Source: an uncultured Lachnospiraceae bacterium
GTDB lineage: Bacteria; Bacillota; Clostridia; Lachnospirales; Lachnospiraceae
Reading direction: 5' to 3'
Assembly (NCBI GenBank): GCA_947174505.1
Contig: CAMWJF010000011.1
Coordinates: 22,059 to 86,058, forward strand
DNA: 64,000 nucleotides
Shown: positions 18,281 to 25,867 of the stretch, piece by piece
How the letters are laid out: every line of letters starts with the position of its first letter
Numbering within the stretch: position 1 is the stretch's first letter
The notes under the pieces: model-generated
Database searches by the model: none
Told to the model about the DNA's origin: nothing
What the model saw: only the letters and a program-made list of their open reading frames with translations
Translations under genes and position numbers: made by a program

Positions 18281-19975
18281 TTGACCTGTCGGGAAATGAT
18301 TTTGTCGGAAGAGTTTTTGGATATCATTGTGGATTATGACGTAATTGAAGAGATTCTGGAAGGAGCGGATGTAGAATTCTGCTATCGTGAAATTGATGCC
18401 GGATATGGTGTTGCGCATGTGAGACGCAGTCAGGTACGACCGATATCCATAGGTTACTATGGCTATTCAACGATTCCCAAGCTGTATGGGCTGATGCAGG
18501 CGGGAGAGCGGGTTTTCGACTCTTCCCCACTGGCGGCGATGGGCAATATCCGGGTACAGAATCCGCCGCTTGCCTTACAGGGAAGCGGCGTTATTATTGG
18601 GTTTGTTGATACGGGAATCAATTATCAGGAGGATGCATTCCGGAGAGAGGACGGGAGCAGCCGCATTCTATCTATCTGGGATCAGACCATACAGACGGGA
18701 GAGCCTCCCGAGGGGTTTTTGTATGGGACGGAATACCGCCGGGCGGATATTGATCGTGCGCTGGCTTCGCCGGAGCCGGAGTCGGTGGTGCCGAGTACCG
18801 ATACCAATGGGCATGGCACGAGGATGGCATCCGCGGCAGCGGGAAGCTTTCTCGGTCAGGGCCTGTCCTTCCGGGGAGCTGCGCCCCTCGCGGACATCGC
18901 GGTGGTGAAGCTGAAAGGCGCCAAGAGATATCTGCGCGATTATTACCTGATTGACGACAGGGCGGAGGCATATCAGGAAAATGATATCATGGAGGCGGTT
19001 AAGTATTTACAGCAGATGGCGGTGGCGTTCAGCAGGCCTGTGGTCATCGTAATCGGGCTGGGCACGAATATGGGCAGCCATGACGGCACCTCTGCCCTGG
19101 ACTCTTATTTAAATATCGTTGCGGGCCGGAGAAGCAGGGCTATTGTGGTGGGCGGCGGTAATGAGGGGGATAAAGAGCACCATTACGAAAATTTCATGCC
19201 AAGTAATGTGGAGATCCGTGTTGCCGGGCAGATGAAGGGTTTTTGTGCGGAGATCTGGGGGAGTCTGCCGGATGTCTATTCGGTTTCGATCCGCTCGCCC
19301 GGCGGGGAAGTATCGCCGACGATTGATTTCCGGAACGGAATGGACAGGAGTGTTTCTTTCATTTTTGAGAGAACCCGCATACAGGTGGGGATTATCCTGG
19401 TGGAGAAGGACGCTGGGGATCCGTTGATTTTTCTGCGTTTTGAAGACCCGACGCCGGGAATCTGGACAGTGACGCTGACGGCTTCCGTGCGCAAACCGAG
19501 CGGTGACGGGCGGTATCATATGTGGCTGCCGATTGCAGAGTTCCTGGAGGAAAGCGTCACGTTTTTGCAGCCGAGTCCCGATGTGACGCTGACTGAGCCT
19601 GCCAACGCGTCACAGGTGATCACGGTTTCCACCTACGACAGCTACACGGACAGCTGGTATGCGCCCTCCGGCAGAGGTTATAGCAGAAACGGCGGCATTA
19701 AGCCGGATCTTGCGGCTCCCGGCGTGGGAGTGCACACCGCGCTTGGGGTGACGGACGGCTCCTGTATGGCGGCGGCGCTGGCGGCAGGCTGTGTGGCACA
19801 GTTTCTGGAGTGGGCCGTGGTGGACGGAAATGCCTTTGCCGTGGACAGCCGGGGGACGAAAAGCTATCTGATCCAGGGGGCGGACCGGCCGGGAGATATC
19901 CGCTATCCCGACAGACAGTGGGGATATGGTCGGATCAATATCAACGGGACGTTTGAGACGCTGGCGAGGCTGTAG
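18281..19975 (+). CDS. S8 (subtilase) family protein, CspABC-like, nucleophile replaced
   Basis: A 564-residue subtilase of the Clostridia type related to the germination proteins CspA/B/C. Asp110 lies in IIGFVDTGINY, His178 in TNGHGTRMASA, and the oxyanion region in VVGGGNEGD. At the nucleophile the usual G-T-S-[MV]-A-A-A is read as G-S-C-M-A-A-A, so the catalytic position (codon 495) is Cys, TGT at 19763-19765. The protein is therefore a candidate pseudoprotease, or less likely a cysteine variant. There is no signal peptide. The TTG at 18281 is chosen with GGAGAGGG about 9 nt upstream; ATG at 18296 is the alternative. It is monocistronic between clpX and a Bmp lipoprotein. Confidence 0.87.
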   Translation: MTCREMILSEEFLDIIVDYDVIEEILEGADVEFCYREIDAGYGVAHVRRSQVRPISIGYYGYSTIPKLYGLMQAGERVFDSSPLAAMGNIRVQNPPLALQGSGVIIGFVDTGINYQEDAFRREDGSSRILSIWDQTIQTGEPPEGFLYGTEYRRADIDRALASPEPESVVPSTDTNGHGTRMASAAAGSFLGQGLSFRGAAPLADIAVVKLKGAKRYLRDYYLIDDRAEAYQENDIMEAVKYLQQMAVAFSRPVVIVIGLGTNMGSHDGTSALDSYLNIVAGRRSRAIVVGGGNEGDKEHHYENFMPSNVEIRVAGQMKGFCAEIWGSLPDVYSVSIRSPGGEVSPTIDFRNGMDRSVSFIFERTRIQVGIILVEKDAGDPLIFLRFEDPTPGIWTVTLTASVRKPSGDGRYHMWLPIAEFLEESVTFLQPSPDVTLTEPANASQVITVSTYDSYTDSWYAPSGRGYSRNGGIKPDLAAPGVGVHTALGVTDGSCMAAALAAGCVAQFLEWAVVDGNAFAVDSRGTKSYLIQGADRPGDIRYPDRQWGYGRININGTFETLARL

Positions 19976-20086
19976 GCAAACCTTGCTGATTTCCCGCACT
20001 TGTGGTAAGGTGTAATAGTGCGAATGAAGCTTGTTTATCTTGGAATTTGAGATTCCGCAAAGCGGAGTCATGGAGGATACGGTGGA

Positions 20087-21298
20087 ATGAGGAAACATAA
20101 GCTTGGATTAGCCGGGCTGACTTTACTTTTGCTTTTGACAGGCTGCGGGAAACCCGCACAGGAGACGGCGGTGTCTGCGGAGAACGAAGCGCCGGAGGAG
20201 GCGCAGCAGGAGACCGAAGAGGATGAGGAGAGCTCAGGCGCGGAGATGAGCTCCTGGCGGGAGGCAGTGCAGAAAATGTTTGAGGATCCTTACGGGGATT
20301 ACAGTGAGACAGGCGGCGAGATTGCTTTTCTGACGGATGGTTCCGTGGAGGATGGCGCTTACAATGAAGCTGTTTTTAACGGCGTGCGGATGTATGCTTT
20401 GGGAGCGGGGACTTCCTTTTCCTGTTATCATGCGGATCCGAATGCGCCGGAAAGTTATCAGGAGATCATTCGGCGGGCAGTGGAGGACAATGCAGGACTC
20501 GTTGTCTGTGCCGGGGATCTGTTCGGTGAGGCAGTGGGCGCTTTGCAGGAAGCATATCCGCAGATTTCCTTTTTGCTGGTGGATACCGTGCCGCACGACG
20601 GGGAGGGCGAAGAACTTTCCCTTGCGCAGAATGTGCATTGTATTCTCTTTCGGGAGGAGCAGGCCGGTTATCTGGCGGGTTATATGGCAGTCTGGGAGGG
20701 CTACCGGAATCTCGGTTTTATAGGCGGCAGGGAGGAGCCTGCCGTGCTGCGCTATGGCTACGGCTATCTGCAGGGAATCAATGCGGCGGCCAAGGACCTG
20801 TCGCTTGATGATGTGACGGTCAACTATTGGTATGCGGATACTTATGCGGCGGATATCGCGGTGCGGGAGAAAGCCGACGGCTGGTATGAGGACGGTACGC
20901 AGATTATTTTTGCCTGCGGCGGCGGGCTGTATGAGTCTGTGCTGGAGGCGGCTGAAAATCAGGATGGCCTGATGATTGGCGTGGATATAGACCAGTGCCG
21001 CATTTCGGACCGGGTTTTGACCAGCGCAGTTAAAAACATTGGCCCGGCGGTGACGGATGCTCTCGATGAATATTATGCGGCTGGCGGCTGGTCTGAGGAG
21101 GATGCAGGACAGGTGAAGCGTTACGGTGTGGAGGAAGGATGCGCGGCGATACCGGTGATAGATACGGAATGGCGCTTTAAGGAGATTCCTACGACACATT
21201 TTTTTGAAATTTATAAACAAATTAAAAGAGGTGACAGGACGGTGTCGGATGCAATCGACGCACCGCCTGAGGTTGCCGTCTTCGTGAATTTTGAATGA
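20087..21298 (+). CDS. BMP (PnrA-like) family substrate-binding lipoprotein
   Basis: A predicted extracellular lipoprotein: signal peptide with lipobox LLTGC, acylated Cys20, then an acidic Glu-rich linker to about residue 55. The Bmp domain begins at GEIAFLTDGSVEDGAYNEA. It has GLVVCAGDLFGEA, the conserved FREEQAGYLAGYMA, LGFIGG, the ring-opening IIFACGGGLYESV and MIGVDIDQ. Members bind purine nucleosides for ABC importers or act as sensors. No transporter ATPase or permease is near, so its partner must lie elsewhere or it serves as a receptor. The stop codon overlaps the start region of the next lipoprotein gene. Confidence 0.87.
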   Translation: MRKHKLGLAGLTLLLLLTGCGKPAQETAVSAENEAPEEAQQETEEDEESSGAEMSSWREAVQKMFEDPYGDYSETGGEIAFLTDGSVEDGAYNEAVFNGVRMYALGAGTSFSCYHADPNAPESYQEIIRRAVEDNAGLVVCAGDLFGEAVGALQEAYPQISFLLVDTVPHDGEGEELSLAQNVHCILFREEQAGYLAGYMAVWEGYRNLGFIGGREEPAVLRYGYGYLQGINAAAKDLSLDDVTVNYWYADTYAADIAVREKADGWYEDGTQIIFACGGGLYESVLEAAENQDGLMIGVDIDQCRISDRVLTSAVKNIGPAVTDALDEYYAAGGWSEEDAGQVKRYGVEEGCAAIPVIDTEWRFKEIPTTHFFEIYKQIKRGDRTVSDAIDAPPEVAVFVNFE

Positions 21299-21315
21299 GC
21301 GCGGGAGGTTTGGGA

Positions 21316-23070
21316 GTGTACAAGAAGAGAAAGAGTATGACCCGTTCCGGGCGTCCCCTGCTAACAGGAGCTTGTCTGGCTCTTATACTGCTCTGCGGCT
21401 GTGGAGGGGAGACAGCGCCTGCAAGTGCACCTGTGGCACAGGAGGAGACGGGAACGGAGAATGCGGCCGGGCAACAGGAAAAGGAGTTGTCGGAGCTGAC
21501 GGCGGGTGAGACAAGCCTGTCCGTGGATGAACTGTCGGATTACGCTATGGATGTGGCCTTTGTCTATGACGCGGATCTCAAAAAGCTGCGGTATTCTCTG
21601 ACCATGCCGCTGATTCCGTCCAGTGACGACGCGTATCTGTATCTGTTCCGGGCGGATGCCTGGGAGGAGGATGCGGATGCCTTGGAGAAGGAGCCTGTAA
21701 CGAGAGGCCGAAAGGACAGGGAGTGGGAGACGGCGTTTCCCTACCGGGACGCCTATCTGTACGGGCGGTTTATCCCGGCGGTTAAGATGGACGGAAATTA
21801 TGTGCAGGTAGGCAGAAGCGTGTATTTATCAAACCCGGAGGCGCTTGCGGGGAATCAGGAGCCTTACCCGGAGCCTGGCTCCAAGAAGGGAATCCTGCTG
21901 GATCCCACGATGCTGGGGACGCCGGAGCTGACGGACTTGGGCGTGAAGCATGCGATCTATAATATTCCGCTTTCGCATATAATGGGTGAAACTACAGACC
22001 CGACTTTCCCTACAATCACGTATACTTACAGGGGGAGGAATTACGCTTTTAACGGGGCGGCGGTTAACGGCTATGACGGGCTTTTTACCTACCTGTCGGA
22101 TATGGGGATGACGGCCACGGCGGTGGTTTTGAACGATTGGAACGAGGCGTTCCCGGAGTTGATTCATCCGGACGCAAAGAATCAGGAAAGCGGCGCCTAT
22201 TACTATATGTTTAATACGGCCGAGGAGGAAGGGGTAAGAACCCTAGAGGCTGTGGCCGGATTTCTGGCGGAGCGTTATTCGAGCGGGAAACACGGCATGA
22301 TACATAGCTGGGTGATTGCCAACGAGATCAATCAGAACCGGGTCTGGAACTATATGAATACCCGGGATGTGCATTATTATACGAAGGAATTTGAAAAGTC
22401 CTTCCGCATCTTTTACCAGGCGGTAAAAAGCCATTATGCACAGGGGCGTGTCTATTTCAGCATTGACCATGCATGGAACAGCAATGATGGCGACAATTCC
22501 GGCTTTTTTAACGGCAGGGACATTCTGGAGGGATTTAATGAGGCGGCTCTGGCACATGGCAATTATGACTGGGGCATTGCAATTCATCCGTACCCGGAGC
22601 CGCTCACCCGTGTGAATTACTGGTCGCAGGAGTATGATAAGACAAGGGATGCTCCCCATTTATCCATTATGAACCTGAATGTGCTGACGGATATGCTGTC
22701 TGAGGAGACTTATCTGGACAGAGCGGGCGAGGTGCGCAGTGTCACCATCACGGAGCTTGGTTTTTCTTCCGGCTCCGGGGAGCGGCTGCAGGCGGCGGCT
22801 TTCGCGTACTGCTACTATATCGTGGAGAATAATCCTCATGTGGATGCCTTTTTGATGAACCGGCAGACGGACGCGCCGGAGGAGGTGATGGCGGGGTTAT
22901 CCTTCGGTGTATATGAATACGACCATTCAGGGAAGTATATAAAGGATGTTTTCCGTTATATTGACACGAACAGGGCCGGGGAGTACACGGATTTTATGTT
23001 GAATATTCTCGGTGCGGACAGTCTGGAGGAGGCATTGTCGTGGGCGCAGGCGGATGCAAACGCGAAGTAA
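21316..23070 (+). CDS. lipoprotein with glycosidase-like (DUF5722-type) domain
   Basis: A surface lipoprotein with signal peptide and lipobox LLCGC (Cys29). A beta-sandwich-like N-terminal part leads to a TIM-barrel-like domain resembling clan GH-A. It has ANEINQ with Glu337 as candidate acid/base, and ITELGFSS with Glu480 as candidate nucleophile. WVIANEINQNRVWNYM and HPYPEPLTR are typical of the DUF5722 group as I recall it. The GTG at 21316 has GGAGG 7 nt upstream; the ATG overlapping the previous stop (21295) is less well placed. It probably cleaves or binds an extracellular glycan. Glycosidase activity is inferred from the fold motifs only. Confidence 0.78.
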   Translation: MYKKRKSMTRSGRPLLTGACLALILLCGCGGETAPASAPVAQEETGTENAAGQQEKELSELTAGETSLSVDELSDYAMDVAFVYDADLKKLRYSLTMPLIPSSDDAYLYLFRADAWEEDADALEKEPVTRGRKDREWETAFPYRDAYLYGRFIPAVKMDGNYVQVGRSVYLSNPEALAGNQEPYPEPGSKKGILLDPTMLGTPELTDLGVKHAIYNIPLSHIMGETTDPTFPTITYTYRGRNYAFNGAAVNGYDGLFTYLSDMGMTATAVVLNDWNEAFPELIHPDAKNQESGAYYYMFNTAEEEGVRTLEAVAGFLAERYSSGKHGMIHSWVIANEINQNRVWNYMNTRDVHYYTKEFEKSFRIFYQAVKSHYAQGRVYFSIDHAWNSNDGDNSGFFNGRDILEGFNEAALAHGNYDWGIAIHPYPEPLTRVNYWSQEYDKTRDAPHLSIMNLNVLTDMLSEETYLDRAGEVRSVTITELGFSSGSGERLQAAAFAYCYYIVENNPHVDAFLMNRQTDAPEEVMAGLSFGVYEYDHSGKYIKDVFRYIDTNRAGEYTDFMLNILGADSLEEALSWAQADANAK

Positions 23071-23184
23071 GGACATGGGCATGACTCGATTGCGCAGGGC
23101 GGTGCCGCCGGGTGAGAACGAATAAAGATCAGGAGAAACCGTGGGAATGAAACGGTGAAGATTGTGCATGGAGAAAGAGACGGA

Positions 23185-23952
23185 ATGAAAGTTTCGCTGC
23201 TGGTGACAGTTTTTAATGTAAAAGAAACGCTCCCCCTCACACTTAGGAGCATTGAAGAACAGGACTATCCGGATATAGAGATCGTAGTTGTGGACGGCGG
23301 CTCCACAGACGGCACGGTGGAGCTGATACAGGAATTTGCTGCGCGTATGGAGGGGCGACATGGCTTTTCGGTGCGCTGGGTCTCGGAGCAGGATGGCGGT
23401 CTGTATGATGCGATGAACAAAGCGTTTCGCATGAGTACGGGTGAAGCTGTCGCGATTTGCAATGATAAATTGTGCAAACCGGATGCCGTCAGCAAAATCA
23501 TGGCAGCGCTGGCCAGGGGCGGTTCTGCGTGCGTGGGCGTTCACGCGGACCTGGTTTATGTGGAGGGAGACCGGGTAATAAGGGAGTGGCGTATGGGGCA
23601 GGGACGGATCACAGAGGGGTGGATGCCCGGGCATCCGACCCTTTTTCTGCGTCGCTCGGTGTATGAGAAATACGGGTTATATGATACTTCTTACCGCTGT
23701 GCGGCGGATTATGAATTTATGGTGCGCTTTTTGAAAGAGCCGGAAAATAAACTGGCCTATGTGCCGGAGATTTTGGTGGCCATGTTCTATGGCGGCACAA
23801 GCAATGCAGGGCTTAAGAATTATCTCGTATCTTTTAAGGAAGGATATCAGGCGCTTCGGAAAAACGGTGTGCCCCATCCCCTGTGGATTACTCTGAGGAG
23901 GAGCCTGCGGGTGATTCAGCAGTTTGGGAAGAGACAGAACGGGAAAAAATGA
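23185..23952 (+). CDS. glycosyltransferase family 2 (WcaA/WcaE-like)
   Basis: A compact 255-residue GT2 enzyme. MKVSLLVTVFNVKETL opens the fold, with VVDGGSTDGT and the acceptor motif SEQDGGLYDAMNKAF typical of colanic-acid-type transferases. GWMPGHPTLFLRR and CAADYEFMVRFL follow. The ATG at 23185 has GGAGA about 10 nt upstream and matches the usual domain start. A GTG ten codons earlier is possible. It is followed closely by a lipoprotein signal peptidase gene. The sugar donor is unknown. Confidence 0.85.
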   Translation: MKVSLLVTVFNVKETLPLTLRSIEEQDYPDIEIVVVDGGSTDGTVELIQEFAARMEGRHGFSVRWVSEQDGGLYDAMNKAFRMSTGEAVAICNDKLCKPDAVSKIMAALARGGSACVGVHADLVYVEGDRVIREWRMGQGRITEGWMPGHPTLFLRRSVYEKYGLYDTSYRCAADYEFMVRFLKEPENKLAYVPEILVAMFYGGTSNAGLKNYLVSFKEGYQALRKNGVPHPLWITLRRSLRVIQQFGKRQNGKK

Positions 23953-23983
23953 CAGATAGATGGAATCGGGCAGGAGGTGCGGT

Positions 23984-24448
23984 ATGGCAGTAATCGGATT
24001 TGCGGCTCTGGCATTTGGGATTTTTGTGCTGGATCTGCTTTTGAAAAATTATATGGAAAAGAATCTCGAGGAAGGGGAAAGCAGACTCTTCTGTAAGGGA
24101 AGACTTTTGATTAGGAAATATCATAACAAGGGAGCCTTTCTGGACGTGGGAGAAAAGAAACAGGGGCTTGTGACGGCGTTTTCCCTGGGCCTGACGCTCT
24201 TTATGACCATTATATTTCTCTCGACCTTCAGTATGCGCGGAAACTCTACCTTCAAGGCAGGGTTAGCCCTTCTGCTGGGCGGGGCCTACAGTAACACGTA
24301 TGACCGCCTGACAAGGAAATACGTGGTGGATTATGTCAGTTTTCCCGTGAAAAACAGGCGTTTTCGCAGGATTGTGTTCAACATATCGGACTTCTGCATT
24401 ATGATCGGGGCGCTTCTTCTGGCATTGGGTGAGATCCGGAGAAAGTAA
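23984..24448 (+). CDS. lspA: lipoprotein signal peptidase (SPase II) family
   Basis: A 154-residue four-helix membrane protein that removes signal peptides of diacylated prolipoproteins. The catalytic aspartates of the family are visible: Asp107 in GGAYSNTYDRL and Asp136 in VFNISDFCIMIG. VVDYVSF and the N-terminal DLLLKNYMEKNL fit as well. The ATG at 23984 is chosen because AGGAGG (23972-23977) lies 6 nt upstream and would be inside a start at 23960. The sequence departs from textbook LspA around the loop (RKYHNKGAFLDVG), so it may be a second, locus-specific copy. Two lipoprotein genes lie just upstream. Confidence 0.82.
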   Translation: MAVIGFAALAFGIFVLDLLLKNYMEKNLEEGESRLFCKGRLLIRKYHNKGAFLDVGEKKQGLVTAFSLGLTLFMTIIFLSTFSMRGNSTFKAGLALLLGGAYSNTYDRLTRKYVVDYVSFPVKNRRFRRIVFNISDFCIMIGALLLALGEIRRK

Positions 24449-24487
24449 TGCGGCACAGATAACGGTTCTGCTATAGAACAACAGAAT

Positions 24488-24515
24488 GAGCCGGATCAAG
24501 GGATCCGGCTCTTTT
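24488..24515 (+). terminator. rho-independent terminator after lspA
   Basis: GAGCCGGATC pairs perfectly with GATCCGGCTC around AAGG, followed by TTTTC. It sits between the convergent lspA and carbamate kinase genes. Confidence 0.88.
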
Positions 24516-24553
24516 CAGGTTTGCGTTATGTGCGTTTTTGACGGGGGAAACGG

Positions 24554-25489
24554 TCAGGTAGTGATGGTCGTACCGCTCCTGCCTTTCAGGGCATCCTTTA
24601 CATTCCCGAGGGAGGTGATTAACACGCGTCCATCGGGATTTTCCTTAAGGTAGGCAATGGCGGCCTCAATCTTCGGCAGCATGGTTCCCGCCTCAAACTG
24701 GCCGTCCGCACACAGCGCCTGCGCCCGTGCGGCGGTGAGGGTGGGGATAGGTTCCTGATCCGGCTGTCCGAAATTCCGGTACACGCAGGGCACGCCTGTC
24801 AGTATCATCAGCTCGTCGGCCTGCAGGCTGGCTGCCAGTCTGCCCGCAACGGCGTCCTTTTCGATTACGGCGGATGCACCTTTCAGGGCGTGGTTCTGTT
24901 CAATAACGGGAATGCCGCCTCCGCCGCAGGCGACCACGACCTGACCGGCCTCCGCCAGCGTGCGGATGGCGTCGATTTCCACGATGTCGATAGGGCGGGG
25001 AGCCGCAACCACACGGCGGAATCCCTTGCCCGGTTCTTCCCTCACATAATTTCCCTTTTTGATCTCCATATCCGCGTCCTCAGCGGACATATAGCGGCCA
25101 ATCACCTTGGTGGGGGCGTAGAAGGCCTCGTCATAAGGGTCTACGGTCACCTGAGTCAGAATGGTGGTGACGGTCTTTACGATGCCGCGTCCCAGAAGCT
25201 CGGCGCGGAGCGCATTCTGTATATCGTATCCCACATAACCTTGACTCATGGCAGAGCAGACGCACATGGGAGCGGGGGTGTAGTCGGTATAAACCCGTCT
25301 GAGCTCTGTCATAGCCTTGTGGATCATGCTGACCTGGGGGCCGTTGCTGTGGGTGATGGTGAGCTGGTAATCGGCCTCCACCAGATCGGCAAGGGCCCTG
25401 GCTGTCGTTTTTACCGCATCCCATTGTTCTAAAGTTGTATAACCGAGTGCCTCATGTCCGAGGGAGACAACTGTTCTTTTCTTATTCAT
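24554..25489 (-). CDS. arcC: carbamate kinase family protein
   Basis: Carbamate kinase makes ATP from carbamoyl phosphate at the end of arginine, agmatine or purine fermentation. The 311-residue length and amino acid kinase fold fit: HSNGPQVSMI, SQGYVGYDIQNAL, TVDPYDEAFYAPTK, VVACGGGGIPVI, EAGTMLPKIEAA and the C-terminal GRSGTTITT. At the N-terminus the classical GGNAL is replaced by GHEAL, a variant I associate with Clostridial ArcC paralogues. No arginine deiminase or carbamoyltransferase is adjacent, so the source of carbamoyl phosphate is not shown. A short palindrome (TATACT GCA AGTATA, 25528-25542) lies about 40 nt upstream and could be an operator. Confidence 0.87.
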   Translation of the reverse strand: MNKKRTVVSLGHEALGYTTLEQWDAVKTTARALADLVEADYQLTITHSNGPQVSMIHKAMTELRRVYTDYTPAPMCVCSAMSQGYVGYDIQNALRAELLGRGIVKTVTTILTQVTVDPYDEAFYAPTKVIGRYMSAEDADMEIKKGNYVREEPGKGFRRVVAAPRPIDIVEIDAIRTLAEAGQVVVACGGGGIPVIEQNHALKGASAVIEKDAVAGRLAASLQADELMILTGVPCVYRNFGQPDQEPIPTLTAARAQALCADGQFEAGTMLPKIEAAIAYLKENPDGRVLITSLGNVKDALKGRSGTTITT

Positions 25490-25703
25490 TTGATTTCACA
25501 CTGATCCTTTCAAATGTCAGATTTCCGTATACTGCAAGTATAACAAAACGGCGTGATTTTGTATAGAACGGTTTTTGGTGTGGAGTTATGTAAATCTTGA
25601 AATATGCCTGTGACAGACAGCATTACGTCTGTAATTATGCCGCCGTGGAGACGAATTCTTTATGTATTAGAGCCGCCAGCAGTCTGATATTATGTAAATT
25701 AAA

Positions 25704-25716
25704 TGTAAATATTACA
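25704..25716. promoter_or_regulatory. palindromic operator-like site
   Basis: TGTAA-ATA-TTACA, with the half-site context ATGTAAAT also at 25692-25699 and 25589-25596. It lies 55 nt upstream of the -35 of the GGDEF/EAL promoter. The rest of the 378-nt gap 25490-25867 holds no gene I can support. Confidence 0.35.
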
Positions 25717-25770
25717 CAAAAATATGGCATAAAATTTGTTCATATATATGCAAAGTATACAAGAAAGGGT

Positions 25771-25799
25771 TTGACAAGATATAGGACGGGCAGTATAAT
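25771..25799 (+). promoter_or_regulatory. perfect consensus sigma-A promoter for the GGDEF/EAL gene
   Basis: TTGACA (25771-25776), exactly 17 nt, TATAAT (25794-25799). The leader of about 60 nt contains a possible 18-codon ORF (25810-25866) whose TAA lies 1 nt before the ATG of the next gene. Confidence 0.85.
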
Positions 25800-25867
25800 G
25801 AAAGAAAAAATGTGTGAGAGGGGGGAATCGGCGCTGCGATGGGGGTTAGTGGGCGCCGGTACATAAG

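Noticed and set aside
25597..25866. 89-codon plus-strand frame before the EAL gene
   Set aside because: It runs through the consensus promoter, has no ribosome binding site and no protein-like pattern. Only its last 18 codons are noted as a possible coupled ORF.
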